A stretch of DNA of 64,000 nucleotides, from the NCBI RefSeq assembly GCF_042679305.1, contig NZ_JBHTMP010000036.1, positions 10,587 to 74,586 of the forward strand, in the 5' to 3' direction. The stretch comes from Micromonospora_H sonneratiae (lineage in GTDB: Bacteria > Actinomycetota > Actinomycetes > Mycobacteriales > Micromonosporaceae). The position numbers and the translations under genes are program-made. Below, one piece after another: positions 24,344-33,622 of the stretch (positions within the stretch are counted from its first letter, which is position 1; each line of letters begins with the position of its first letter). The notes under the pieces were generated by a model, which worked only from the letters and a program-made list of their open reading frames with translations, was not told the origin of the DNA and ran no database searches.

Positions 24344-26800
24344 TCATTTCCTGACGACGTCGGGCGTCGGCATGTCCCGGGCTGTGTAGGGCGACCGCGA
24401 GGTGCTGCCGGCGTTGCTTCGTGCGGCGGGTCCGCTGGCTGTGCCCGGGTAGAGCCAGAAGGTGCCGACGACGTCTATGACGACGCCGGTGGTACCCAGA
24501 CGGTTGTAGACGTTGAACTGGTTGGTCGGGCCGATCTGGGTAACGGCGGCGTTGGCCACGATCTCTCCGGCGTTGAGGTTCAGATTGCTGACGTCCGGTT
24601 GATCGATGCCACCAATGCCGTTCGGCCAGAGCTTCAGGAAGGTATTGGCCGTGGGCGTGACCGCCGTGACGTTGAGCGCCAGCGCCTGGGTGCCCTCGGT
24701 CAGCACCGGGCCAGGTGCGGTGACCGTGCCGGTTGCGGAATGGCCGAGGTTGGCCGGCAGGCCCTGACCGATTCGGCTGTCCACGATCCGGGTCGGCGCC
24801 TTCGGGTTGAAGCGCAGACCGTCGGGCAGGGTGCCGTCGTCGATGAAGCCGACGATGTCCACGATTACGTGGGTCTCCTTGAGCGAGTAGACGCCGAAGG
24901 TCGGATACTCCGATCCCCACTCGCAGTCGTAGCATTTCCGAACCGGCACGATCGCCAGGTTCGAGGTAATCGATCCGGCGCTGTAGTTGACCGTCGAGGT
25001 GTCCGGCGCCGGCCATTCCCCGTTCCAGGCCGTCAGGAACCCGTTGGCCGACGGTGACACAGCGGTGATGTTGAGGACGACGGCCCGCATCCGCCGGTTG
25101 GCTTCGGCGCCGTAGTTCACTCCGGCACGGAGCTGGTAGCCGCCTGGCAACTTCTTTCCCCAGGCGCTGCGGCTGTCGAAGAGCCGCAGCGGCGGTACGG
25201 GCTGAAGCTGCCCGCCCAGGCCCCTGCCGCTGTAGACCAGCGAGTTGTCGCTGGTGTAGAAACCCGTCACATCGACGATGACGTGGGTGTAGCCGGTGAA
25301 GTTGTTGATGGCGACCTTGCCGCCTGCACCGACGGCCACCGTCACCGAGTTCGACCGGACCCAGCCCTTCTGGAAGTTCAGCGAGGAAGCTGTTGGCTTC
25401 GACTGTCCAGCCGGGTACACGGTCAGGTAGCTCGAAGCCGTCGACTCGGTGACGGTCACGTTCAGCACGACCGCACTTACGCCTTCGGACGGGACTCCGC
25501 CGCGCCCGGTCACCTGGAGGTTGATCGTTCCGTTCGGGCCCAGCTTCGCCTTCGGGGCACCGTTACCCGTACGGGTGTCCATGATCCGCGACGGTGCCAG
25601 CGGATAGTAGGTGCCCTTGGCGCCCACCACACCGGAAAGGTTCAGTGACACGGTCTGCGGCGTGGTGAGGCTGTTGTTCGGCAGCTGCAAAGTAGCGCTC
25701 TTGAAACCCTGGCCGGCGGGCTTTGGCGCGACATCGACCTTGCATGTCTGGTCCTTGGCCAGCGTGGCACCCGTGCAGGTGTCGGCCGTGATGACGAACG
25801 ACGAAGGATCGGTGCCAGCAATGGTGACGGTGCCATAGGTGATCGGCGTGGCACCGGTTCCGGTCACGGTCACGGTCCTCGGTGCACCCGTCTCGGCGAT
25901 GTACTGGTCCATAAAGCCCAGGACCGTCGGGGAGATGCCGACCGTTCGCGGGTCGAGGCCGTTGATGCCCAGCTGCACCATCCGCTTACCGGGGGCGGTG
26001 TTGTCGGGCAGTTGCAGGAAGGTCCACTCGCCACTCAACTTGGTCGGGCTCGCGCTGACCGTGATGGTGCACGTTTCGCCGCTGGAGCGGGTCGTGCCCG
26101 AGCAGGTGTCTTCCGTGATCGCGTAGGCAGTCGTCGCGGTGGAAAAGCCGGCGGTCCCGAAGACCGTGGGGGCCGTTCCGGTCGACGTCACCGTGATCGT
26201 CTTGGTCACCGCGGGGCTGCCGACCAGCCGGTCGCCGAAGTTGTGCGACATGACGTCCGTCGACGCACCGACGAAGTCAACGCTCGAGTTCCACCGGATC
26301 TCGCCACGGAGGTCGCTGTAGCTGGAGTAGCACGAGATCACGAAGGAGGCCGCGAACCCGGTGAGGGCGTTGGTTTCGGCGTCCCGAGTGGCCTCCCGGA
26401 CGTTGAGGGTGCCCGGCGCCTCGTAGCAGGTGCTTCCACCATGCACGACATCGATGAACGCCTTGGTGGCCTCGGGATACATGGCCAGGTCGTAGCTGGT
26501 GTCCGCGGTCCACGACGCGCCGGGAGGCGGGGCCAGGACGAAATTCCAGTAGTCTCTGCCCTGATCCGCGCGGAACTTCAGCTCGTCGCTGGCGTTCGCG
26601 GTGACTGTGAAGGTTGAACCGTTGGCCTGGTCGTACACCCGGGCCCCCTGATACCACCAGGAACCCGGCGTGCCGTCGATGGACAAGGCGGTGTACGGAG
26701 CGGGCGGTGATGCTGCCGCGCTAGCGGGGGTGGCCACCGCCGCCACCGCGACCACCGCAGTTATGGTGCCGACGACGACACCACGAAAGCTGTACAACAA
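24344..26800 (-). CDS. Large secreted multidomain surface protein
   Basis: About 818 residues with a clear Sec signal peptide (GVVVGTITAVVAVAAVATPASA). Residues 35-190 form an unassigned domain. Residues about 195-400 hold two immunoglobulin-like units of the choice-of-anchor type (NFGDRLVGSPAVTKTITVTSTG; TCSGTT and TCTGAT with paired cysteines). Residues about 405-795 contain three repeats that each open with a PSRIMDTRTG / PLRLFDSRSA / PTRIVDSRIG motif and close with VIVDVTGFY / VIVDIVGFI / VVIDVVGTF. The repeats are common in secreted actinobacterial proteins, where they probably bind the cell surface or polysaccharide. No sortase signal is seen. AAGGAG is close to tandem TTG codons at 26800 and 26797; the second has better spacing. 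Confidence 0.82.
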   Translation of the reverse strand: MLYSFRGVVVGTITAVVAVAAVATPASAAASPPAPYTALSIDGTPGSWWYQGARVYDQANGSTFTVTANASDELKFRADQGRDYWNFVLAPPPGASWTADTSYDLAMYPEATKAFIDVVHGGSTCYEAPGTLNVREATRDAETNALTGFAASFVISCYSSYSDLRGEIRWNSSVDFVGASTDVMSHNFGDRLVGSPAVTKTITVTSTGTAPTVFGTAGFSTATTAYAITEDTCSGTTRSSGETCTITVSASPTKLSGEWTFLQLPDNTAPGKRMVQLGINGLDPRTVGISPTVLGFMDQYIAETGAPRTVTVTGTGATPITYGTVTIAGTDPSSFVITADTCTGATLAKDQTCKVDVAPKPAGQGFKSATLQLPNNSLTTPQTVSLNLSGVVGAKGTYYPLAPSRIMDTRTGNGAPKAKLGPNGTINLQVTGRGGVPSEGVSAVVLNVTVTESTASSYLTVYPAGQSKPTASSLNFQKGWVRSNSVTVAVGAGGKVAINNFTGYTHVIVDVTGFYTSDNSLVYSGRGLGGQLQPVPPLRLFDSRSAWGKKLPGGYQLRAGVNYGAEANRRMRAVVLNITAVSPSANGFLTAWNGEWPAPDTSTVNYSAGSITSNLAIVPVRKCYDCEWGSEYPTFGVYSLKETHVIVDIVGFIDDGTLPDGLRFNPKAPTRIVDSRIGQGLPANLGHSATGTVTAPGPVLTEGTQALALNVTAVTPTANTFLKLWPNGIGGIDQPDVSNLNLNAGEIVANAAVTQIGPTNQFNVYNRLGTTGVVIDVVGTFWLYPGTASGPAARSNAGSTSRSPYTARDMPTPDVVRK

Positions 26801-27055
26801 AACTCCTTCTTAGCGAAGAAAGTGGAAGTGCCAGCGGACAGTAGGCCTTTTGTCCATCGACAGGCAATAAAGTTTCGGAAAGTCTGTCCGAAAAGGAGCA
26901 GAGATCACACGGCCGTTTCGAGGTGGCAGCGGCGAGTTGGGCCGACCACGTCCGGACCGGCCCGGCCCGGACGGTTTCGACCCAACGCCGATGTGCAGCG
27001 CAGTGCGGAAGGGTCCCCGGCAGGAACGATGCCAAGGAGCCCTTCCACGCATACC

Positions 27056-28732
27056 TCAGGCCGTGTGGCGGCGGGACTGCACGATGCGGAACCGGCTGGC
27101 CACGTACGCCCCGTCGGTCAGTGCGGCGTTCGCCGCCGGGTTGGCACCACTGGCGTGGAAGTCGGAGAACGCGGCCGACTGGTTCACGAAGACGCCTCCG
27201 GTGAGGTTGCAGGACAGGTGCACGCCCGCGTCCACCGCTGCCGCCTCGGCGGCGTCGAGCACCTTCTCGTCGGCGGCGTACACCGCTGCCGTCAACGCAC
27301 CCCGCTCACCGACGGTGTCCCGGAAGATCCGCAGGCTGTGGTCGGTGGAGTCGGTGGCGATCACGAACGAGATGGGTCCGAACCACTCCCGGCCGTAGGT
27401 CTGTGCGGCGTCCGCGCCGAGTTTCACGATCGTCGGGGTACGCACCACCGCCTGTTCGTACGTCGGGTGCTCGATCGCCCGGGAGGCCAGCACCACCTCG
27501 CCCAGTCCGGCCACCTCGTCCAGCCGGGCGAGCACACCCTCGTTGACGATCGCGCCGGTGAACTCGACCGCCCGGGCCGGGTCACCGGTCAGCTTGGCGA
27601 CCGATCCGGCGATGCCCGCCGCGACCTCGTCGAAGCTCTTGTGCCCCTGGTCGGTGCTGATCCCGTCGGCCGGTACCAGGATGTTCTGCGGCGTGGTGCA
27701 CATCTGTCCGCTGTAGAGGGTCAAGGAGAAACCGATGTTTCGGCACATTCCGGCGAAATCGTCGGTCGAGTCGACGACGATGGCGTTGACTCCGGCCTTC
27801 TCGGTGTAGACCACGGCCTGACGGGCGTTGGCTTCGAGCCAGTCGCCGTACTCGGTCGAACCGGTGAAGTCGACGATCCGTACCTCGGACCGCAGGGCCA
27901 GCGTGGAGGCCAGTCCCTCGTCGGGCGCCTCGGCGGCCAGCAGCACCAGGTTGGGGTCGAAGCCGGCCTCGGCAAGGACCTCCCGGGCGTACCGGACAGT
28001 GATCGCCAGCGGCAGCACCGCGCGCGGGTGCGGCTTGACGACGACCGGGTTACCGGTGGCCAGCGAGGCGAACAGCCCCGGGTACGAGTTCCAGGTCGGG
28101 AAGGTGTTGCAGCCGACCACCAGCGCCACGCCGCGCGGCACGACGTGGAACGTCTTGGTCATCCGCAGCGGGTCACCCTTGCCGGCCGGCTTCTCCCACT
28201 CGGCGGTTCCCGGATGACGGGTCATTTCGGCGTACGCGTAGGCCAGTGCTTCGAGCGCCCGGTCCAGGGCGTGTGCGCCCCCGGCCTGGAACGCCATGAC
28301 AAACGCCTGCCCGCTGGTGGCGTGTACGGCGTTGGCCAGCTCGAACACGTTCGCGTGCAGCCGGGCGAGGATCTCCAGACACACACCCAGCCGAGTCTGC
28401 GGACCGGCGTCCCGCCAGGCCGGCAGTGCCGCCGTGGCGGCGGCCATCAGCTCGTCCGGGTCGGCATGTGGGTACCGCACCCCGAGGGGGAGCCCGAACG
28501 GGCTGGCTTCGGTGGCGACCCGGTCCCGGGTGCCGGGCTGGTCGAGGGGGAAGTCGGCGTCCAGGTAGGACCTGAATGCGGCCTCCCCCTCGGCGGCGGC
28601 GGTCTCGCCGTACACCCGGGGGCTGGGCGACTCTGGATACGCCGACCAGTAACCACGCTCGGTGATCGCGGTCAGCGCCTTGGCCAGGGTGTCGGCGTGC
28701 TTGGCATACAGGGGGTGCGGGGTCTCCGTCAT
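27056..28732 (-). CDS. paaN: Phenylacetic acid degradation protein PaaN
   Basis: 558 residues, an aldehyde-dehydrogenase-superfamily protein of the PaaN type: opening HPLYAKHADTLAKALTAI..RGYWSAYPESPSP, then FHVVPRGVALVVGCNTFPTWNSYPGLFASL, VVKPHPRAVLPLA, IVDFTGSTEYGDWLE, and the active cysteine in TLYSGQMCTTPQNILV. Family members take part in phenylacetate breakdown, oxidising the ring-opened aldehyde. No other paa gene (paaABCDE, paaK) is nearby, so it is an isolated copy here. ATG at 28732. Transcribed away from the secreted protein's promoter; the GNAT gene upstream (28763) is 30 bases away in the same direction and may share its transcript. Confidence 0.92.
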   Translation of the reverse strand: MTETPHPLYAKHADTLAKALTAITERGYWSAYPESPSPRVYGETAAAEGEAAFRSYLDADFPLDQPGTRDRVATEASPFGLPLGVRYPHADPDELMAAATAALPAWRDAGPQTRLGVCLEILARLHANVFELANAVHATSGQAFVMAFQAGGAHALDRALEALAYAYAEMTRHPGTAEWEKPAGKGDPLRMTKTFHVVPRGVALVVGCNTFPTWNSYPGLFASLATGNPVVVKPHPRAVLPLAITVRYAREVLAEAGFDPNLVLLAAEAPDEGLASTLALRSEVRIVDFTGSTEYGDWLEANARQAVVYTEKAGVNAIVVDSTDDFAGMCRNIGFSLTLYSGQMCTTPQNILVPADGISTDQGHKSFDEVAAGIAGSVAKLTGDPARAVEFTGAIVNEGVLARLDEVAGLGEVVLASRAIEHPTYEQAVVRTPTIVKLGADAAQTYGREWFGPISFVIATDSTDHSLRIFRDTVGERGALTAAVYAADEKVLDAAEAAAVDAGVHLSCNLTGGVFVNQSAAFSDFHASGANPAANAALTDGAYVASRFRIVQSRRHTA

Positions 28733-28762
28733 GCCGCCATCATGCCGTAGCTTGGCCCCAGG

Positions 28763-29782
28763 TCAGAGTGCCAACTGCCAGTTGGTCCAGCTGTCGACCG
28801 GCCGGAAGCCGATCGCCTCGTTGATCGAGATCATGTGATCGTTGACCGCCGCGTTCCAGGTGTCGACGGCCCGCAGCCCGGGTTCGCTGGCCAGGGCGTA
28901 CCGCAGGTTCTCGATCTTTATGATCGTGCCGAGCCGGTGCCCTCGGTGCCTCGGGTCGACGATGGTGATCTGCTGGTAGGCGTGCCAGGGACTGGTCGCG
29001 CCGAAGTCGAGCACCGTCCAGGCGATGATCCGGCCGGTGGCGTCGTGCCGCATGGCGCAGTGGTACCTACGCCGTCCCCGCAGGTTCAACGCCTCCTCGA
29101 TGCCCCGCATCCGGGCCGCGTCGACCTGCACCGGTCCCCAGGCCAGGTCACCCATGGGAGCGTCCTCAAGCAGCCGGCCATCTAGGTACCCGAGGTCGTC
29201 GAGATCCTCATCCGGGGTATCTCCGATCCAGCGGACCAGGGAGTACCCGTCGGCCCTGGGCCACGCCGCAGCCAACAGCCGATCCAGTTCCGCCTGGTCG
29301 ACAGTGGTCACGTCGAGCCGGCGGCGCACGTCGACCAGCGCCGCCTTGGCTCCGGTCGCGGTGGCGAACGCCGCCGGAGCCTCTGGCCGCTGTGGTCCAC
29401 CGGGCAGCGTCGCCACCGTGGCGCTGGTGACCCACTTCCGGCCGTGCTCCCGGAGCAGGCGGACCGCATAGTCGTGCAGGGCGCGACCAACGCCCTTGCG
29501 GCGGTGCCGAGGGTGTACGTGGAGGTTCATTTCCGCGTTGTCGGTATTGTCGAGTTGCGGCAGATCGATGCCCAGATAACCGGCTGGCACACCGTCGATC
29601 CGGGCCAACGCGAAGTGGGTCAGGTTGCCGGGCATCGGATGTCGCAGCCAACCGACGAAGCGCGTTCGACAGTGTGGCGGAAAGTCGGGCAGGTCGGCAG
29701 CGTCACTGGCCGCCACGATCTGATAGGCCTGCTCAACGGCGGTGTCGTCGGTGGGGTCCAGGGGGATGATGGCGATGTCCAT
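28763..29782 (-). CDS. Double GNAT acetyltransferase
   Basis: 339 residues with two GNAT units. The first shows LHVHPRHRRKGVGRALHDYAVRLL (acetyl-CoA loop RRKGVG, about residue 95). The second shows ITIVDPRHRGHRLGTIIKIENLRY (about residue 275), then VDTWNAAVNDHMISINEAIGFRPV. This is the architecture of mycothiol synthase-like proteins, but sequence details are not those of MshD, so the substrate is open. Probably in one transcript with paaN, 30 bases downstream. Confidence 0.86.
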   Translation of the reverse strand: MDIAIIPLDPTDDTAVEQAYQIVAASDAADLPDFPPHCRTRFVGWLRHPMPGNLTHFALARIDGVPAGYLGIDLPQLDNTDNAEMNLHVHPRHRRKGVGRALHDYAVRLLREHGRKWVTSATVATLPGGPQRPEAPAAFATATGAKAALVDVRRRLDVTTVDQAELDRLLAAAWPRADGYSLVRWIGDTPDEDLDDLGYLDGRLLEDAPMGDLAWGPVQVDAARMRGIEEALNLRGRRRYHCAMRHDATGRIIAWTVLDFGATSPWHAYQQITIVDPRHRGHRLGTIIKIENLRYALASEPGLRAVDTWNAAVNDHMISINEAIGFRPVDSWTNWQLAL

Positions 29783-30135
29783 AGCACGTAGCGTGCCGAC
29801 GGAAAACAGGTTTCGCGAACGATTTACTTCGCAGAACGATCGGTCGCCACCTCAGCCGGGCCGACCGACCAACCCGTCCATCAACTGTGGACACGTTGGT
29901 CGGGGGGACGTTCGCACAACGCCTCCGGCGCTGGGTCGTAAGAACTTCAAAAGTCTACGGCGATACGTCCCCCCGCACGGAGCATCTTGCGTCGTTCAGA
30001 TGCCGCCGTCAAGCCCTTGGCGGGGTGTTTCTCATACGGATGGAAAACAAGCCGTTACCGAACGCAGCTAACCACTGCAAATTCCACCGCAGCCGGGCCC
30101 GACCGAGCGGCCGACGTTCGGCGGACAACCGCTGG
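29783..30135. other. 353-base gap upstream of the double GNAT gene
   Basis: It lies between the start of the GNAT gene (29782, minus) and the end of thrC (30136, minus) and must contain the GNAT promoter. No hairpin strong enough to be called a terminator, no repeat and no convincing gene were found. Confidence 0.5.
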
Positions 30136-31428
30136 TCAGCCGAGCAGACCGGCGTCGCGGGCCGCGCGGAGCGACGGCTTGACCCGGTACGTCGGTCCGA
30201 CCTGCGCCGCCACCGCGTCAATGGTCTTGAGTCCCTCGCCGGTGTTGTAGACGACGGTCTCCGCATCCGGATCGAGCCGGCCGTTCTCCACCAGCTTGCG
30301 CAGCACCGCGACGGTGACTCCACCCGCCGTCTCGGCGAACACCCCGGTGGTACGCGCCAACAGCTTGATGGCATCCCGGATCTCGTCGTCGTTGGCGTAC
30401 TCCATCCAACCGCCGGTACGGCGCACCGCCTCCAGGGCGTACAGGCCGGCGGCCGGGTCACCGATGTTGAGCGACTTGGCGATACCGGTCGGCCGGACCG
30501 GAGTGATCACGTCGGTGCCGGCGTGCAACGCGGTCGCAATCGGGTTGCAGCCGGCGGACTGTGCACCGAAGACCTTCCAGCCGTTGGCCGGTGCCTCGAC
30601 GAGGCCGATCTCGACCAGCTCGCTGAACGCCTTGTCGACCTTGGTCAGCAGCTCGCCGCTGGCCATCGGGATGACGACCTGCTCGGGAATGCGCCAGCCG
30701 AGCTGCTCGGCGACCTCGTAGCCCAGGGTCTTGGAGCCCTCGGCGTAGTACGGCCGCACGTTCACGTTGACGAACGCGGTGTCCTCGAACTCCTCGGTCT
30801 CCACCAGCTCGCTACAGAGCCGGTTGACGTCGTCGTACGACCCGTCGATGGCGACCAGGTCGCCGCCGTAGACGGCGGTGGTCACCACCTTGCCCTGCTC
30901 CAGGTCACCGGGGATGAAGACGATCGAGGGTACGCCGGCCCGGGCCGCGTGGGCGGCGACCGAGTTGGCCAGGTTGCCGGTGGAGGCGCAGGCGAAGCGG
31001 GTGAAGCCGAGGCCACGCGCGGCGGTCAGGGCGACCGAGACCACCCGGTCCTTGAACGAGTGGGTCGGGTTGGCACTGTCGTCCTTGACCCAGAGCGGGG
31101 CCCGGATGCCCAGTTCGGCGGCGAGAGCGGGAGCGGAGACCAGCGGGGTGAGGCCGGGGTCCAGGGTGACCCGGGTGGCCGGGTCCTGCCCGGCGGGCAG
31201 CAGCGCCGCGTACCGCCACAGGTTCTGCGGCCCGGCCTCGATGTCGGCACGGGTGACCCGGGCCAGCGCCGCCTGGTCGTACCCGACCTCCAGCGGTCCG
31301 AAGCACTCGTAGCAGGCGTGCTGGGCGGCCAGCGGGTATTCCGCGCCGCAGCCACGACAGACCAGGGCACGGGCGGGGCTGGCAGCAACGGTGGGCTGGG
31401 TGGGGGTCGCGTCGATGATCGACGTCAT
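30136..31428 (-). CDS. thrC: Threonine synthase
   Basis: 430 residues. The N-terminus has two CxxC pairs (CRGCGAEYP, CYECFG) forming the small zinc-ribbon-like motif of this subgroup. The PLP lysine is K126 in NPTHSFKDRV; STGNLANSVAAHAA is the phosphate/substrate loop. The enzyme turns O-phosphohomoserine into threonine, competing with methionine synthesis for homoserine-derived carbon. A SAM-I riboswitch in its leader links expression to SAM level, a known arrangement in actinobacteria. ATG at 31428. Confidence 0.95.
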   Translation of the reverse strand: MTSIIDATPTQPTVAASPARALVCRGCGAEYPLAAQHACYECFGPLEVGYDQAALARVTRADIEAGPQNLWRYAALLPAGQDPATRVTLDPGLTPLVSAPALAAELGIRAPLWVKDDSANPTHSFKDRVVSVALTAARGLGFTRFACASTGNLANSVAAHAARAGVPSIVFIPGDLEQGKVVTTAVYGGDLVAIDGSYDDVNRLCSELVETEEFEDTAFVNVNVRPYYAEGSKTLGYEVAEQLGWRIPEQVVIPMASGELLTKVDKAFSELVEIGLVEAPANGWKVFGAQSAGCNPIATALHAGTDVITPVRPTGIAKSLNIGDPAAGLYALEAVRRTGGWMEYANDDEIRDAIKLLARTTGVFAETAGGVTVAVLRKLVENGRLDPDAETVVYNTGEGLKTIDAVAAQVGPTYRVKPSLRAARDAGLLG

Positions 31429-31440
31429 GTCGAGGCCGTC

Positions 31441-31575
31441 CTCTCATCTTTCCCAACGTCGCACCATGCGACGGGGACGGATTTGGCACCTGCCTCGCCT
31501 GGCCTCGATCATCGAGTCCGCAAGGTGGTTGCCGGGGCGTCATCGGGCCGTATCCCTCAGCCCCTCTGGATGAGG
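31441..31575 (-). ncRNA. SAM-I (S-box) riboswitch upstream of thrC
   Basis: Read on the minus strand: outer helix CTCATC (31574-31569) with GATGAG (31448-31443); core GGCTGAGGGATACGGCCCG, ATGACGCCCCGGCAACC (about 31563-31527); and GGTGCCAAATCC (31490-31479). These are the invariant blocks of the S-box aptamer (GAGGGA, GGCCC.ATGA, CCGGCAACC, GGTGCCAA). The closing helix ends 12 bases before the thrC start codon, so sequestration of the ribosome site is plausible. Confidence 0.94.
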
Positions 31576-31686
31576 TATTCAGTTGTGTGTCGGGCCGAGT
31601 CTACGACCCACCGCCGGCTTCCCTGGAACGGTGTCCCACGTACTGGCCAGGGTGTGACCCATTCCCCAAGATCCCCACCGCCGCCG

Positions 31687-32445
31687 TCAGCGGACGAGTT
31701 CCCGGCCGCCGGCGACGGAGAGCACCTGCCCGTTGACGTGCCCGTTGGCGCCGGAGCCCAGGTAGACCACTGCCGAGGCGACGTCCTCCGGCGTGCAGAT
31801 CCGCCCGGTGGGAGTCTTCGCCGACTCGCTGTCCACCGCCTTCTGACCGAGGAAGGGCGTGGTAAGAGCCCGATCGGTGAGGGTGAAACCGGGCCGTACG
31901 ACGTTGGTGAGGATGCCGTGTCGTGCCTCCCGGACCGCGAGGACCCGGGCTGCGGTCTCCAGCCCGCCCTTCGCGACGGCGTAGCTGAGCGGGCCGGCCA
32001 TCGGCTGCTCCACGATGTCGGTGGAGACGATGACGACACGACCCCAGCCGGCGGCCCGCATGTCGGGCAGTACGGCGTCGATCAGGGCTGCCGTGCCGAC
32101 GGTGTTGGTGGCCAGTGACGCGGCCAGGCCCTCGACCTCGTCGAGATCCCGGGAGGGCCACTGGACGGCATTGGCCACCAGTACGGACACCGGGCCAAGT
32201 TCCTGTCGTACCCGGTCGAGGGCGGCCAGCCCGGCCGAACGATCCTGCTGGTCCAGCTGGACCGCAACCGCTCGCCCGCCCGCCTGTGAAATGGCGTCGA
32301 CCACCTCCTGCGCCCGGTCTCGACCTGAGTGCCAGGACACGGCGACGGCAGCTCCTTCGGCGGCGAGCCCGACGGCGATGGCCCGCCCGATCGCACCCGA
32401 TCCGCCGCTGACGAACGCCACCCTGCCCTTGAGATACGTCTCCAC
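31687..32445 (-). CDS. SDR family oxidoreductase
   Basis: 252 residues, classical short-chain dehydrogenase. NAD(P) motif VSGGSGAIGRAIAVGLAAEG, structural NTVG in place of NNAG-type motif, catalytic Ser in VIVSTDI, and Y-x-x-x-K in LSYAVAKGG. It ends in GHVNGQVLSVAGGRELVR as in FabG-like enzymes. The substrate is unknown. A perfect 11-bp inverted repeat of MarR-operator type lies 15 bases upstream of the start and a MarR gene lies 700 bp away, so regulated expression in response to a small molecule is likely. Confidence 0.9.
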   Translation of the reverse strand: METYLKGRVAFVSGGSGAIGRAIAVGLAAEGAAVAVSWHSGRDRAQEVVDAISQAGGRAVAVQLDQQDRSAGLAALDRVRQELGPVSVLVANAVQWPSRDLDEVEGLAASLATNTVGTAALIDAVLPDMRAAGWGRVVIVSTDIVEQPMAGPLSYAVAKGGLETAARVLAVREARHGILTNVVRPGFTLTDRALTTPFLGQKAVDSESAKTPTGRICTPEDVASAVVYLGSGANGHVNGQVLSVAGGRELVR

Positions 32446-32459
32446 CGAAAACCTTTCCT

Positions 32460-32484
32460 TAGTCGGCTAACTATTAGCCGACTA
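32460..32484. promoter_or_regulatory. MarR-type operator before the SDR gene
   Basis: TAGTCGGCTAA-CTA-TTAGCCGACTA, a perfect 11-bp inverted repeat with a 3-base centre. It sits 15-39 bases before the SDR start codon and overlaps the last codons of the neighbouring membrane protein gene. Length and symmetry fit MarR-family dimers; the MarR gene at 33160 is the obvious candidate. Confidence 0.8.
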
Positions 32485-33003
32485 TGCATTACCCTCGGAC
32501 GGCCTGTCAACCACTCCCGATACGACAGCCTCCGCTTGGGACCGCCGCTGATAGGACCAGCTTGAGATCGCCAATGCACCGCCGAGTCCGGCAAACGCGA
32601 CGCCCCCGACCATCCCCACCCACGGTGACCAGCCTTCGGTGGTGCCGACCGAGATGCCGAGCGTTGCGGCGATCACGGTGCCGATCCCGTACGGAGTGAG
32701 GGACACCGCACCCGCCCAACCGGGAACCAGCAGCACCCACCGGGGAACCCTCATCCCCCACGGCCGGACCAGCCCCATCAGCAACAGCGCTCCCCCCAGC
32801 GCCCCCATTACGGTGAAGTCGAGTCCGTGCCGCTCCATCCAGACCAGCAGTTCGGGAGCACCGTTCCGCTCGAACTGCGCCGCGAGGTCACCCGCGGGCC
32901 GCCCGGCCGTACCGCCGAATGCCCAGTAGGTCTTCATCACCGCGTAGGGCACCAGTGCCAGCGCCCCAGCCCACGCCGCCGACGACGGTTTCATCAGATT
33001 CAT
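32482..33003 (-). CDS. Hypothetical four-helix membrane protein (DUF3995-like)
   Basis: 173 residues with about four hydrophobic segments: AAWAGALALVPYAVMKTYWAF, DFTVMGALGGALLLMGL, VLLVPGWAGAVSLTPYGIGTVIAA and GMVGGVAFAGLGGALAIS. The pattern KTYWAFGG after the first helix resembles small DUF3995-type membrane proteins. Its stop overlaps the MarR-type operator in front of the SDR gene, so both may be transcribed together. Function unknown. Confidence 0.65.
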   Translation of the reverse strand: MNLMKPSSAAWAGALALVPYAVMKTYWAFGGTAGRPAGDLAAQFERNGAPELLVWMERHGLDFTVMGALGGALLLMGLVRPWGMRVPRWVLLVPGWAGAVSLTPYGIGTVIAATLGISVGTTEGWSPWVGMVGGVAFAGLGGALAISSWSYQRRSQAEAVVSGVVDRPSEGNA

Positions 33004-33159
33004 GCCCGCGACTCTGGCGCGTGGGCCCGACCGGCACCTCCCCGCCGGGAGGTACCGGCATCCCCCACCCGAGGGAGCCGTGGGCGATCAGCTCATCCTG
33101 CCGCCAGCAGAAACAGTCATCAAGATCAATATCTGCGGCTGGAGTACTAAACTCATCGG

Positions 33160-33609
33160 ATGGACTTCGCGGAGGTCGTCGCCACGAACAAGGCCCTCGT
33201 CAAGACGGCCAAGCTCTACCGCGGAGCACAGGCGGCACTGCTGGCGGACCTGGGACTGCACCCCGGTCAGGACGTGGTCCTGTGGACCCTCGGGCAGGAA
33301 CCGACCGGGCTACTTGTGAGCGAGATCGCCGAGCGCCTCGGCATCGAACAACCGACCGTCACCCGAACTCTCGCCCGGCTCGAACCGGGCGACTGGTTCA
33401 CCCGGGAGCCGGTGCCGGGCGACCGGCGGGCCGTCCGCATCAAGCTCACCGAAAAGGGACTGGCAGCGGTTCCACAGGTGGAGGCGGTGTGGCGCAGACT
33501 GGCCGACACCGCCACCACCGGGCTCGACCCCGCCGAGCGGCGACAACTCGTCGCCACGCTGGACCGGGTCAGGATCAACCTGACCACGCTCTCCGCCGAC
33601 CAGGACTGA
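33160..33609 (+). CDS. MarR family transcriptional regulator
   Basis: 149 residues with the MarR winged helix: LWTLGQEPTGLLVSEIAERLGIEQPTVTRTLARLEP (recognition helix) and wing PVPGDRRAVRIKLTEKG, flanked by dimerisation helices. Members sense small phenolic or oxidised ligands and repress neighbours. The nearest target candidate is the SDR gene, whose promoter carries a perfect 11-bp inverted repeat. Faces the monooxygenase-like gene, 13 bases from its end. Confidence 0.92.
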   Translation: MDFAEVVATNKALVKTAKLYRGAQAALLADLGLHPGQDVVLWTLGQEPTGLLVSEIAERLGIEQPTVTRTLARLEPGDWFTREPVPGDRRAVRIKLTEKGLAAVPQVEAVWRRLADTATTGLDPAERRQLVATLDRVRINLTTLSADQD

Positions 33610-33622
33610 CGAAGGTACGGGC

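Noticed and set aside
29887..32118. Long plus-strand open frame across thrC and the SDR gene
   Set aside because: It is the reverse side of well-supported minus-strand genes and a riboswitch; amino-acid content (Arg, Gly, Val, Asp rich) is that of an antisense frame.
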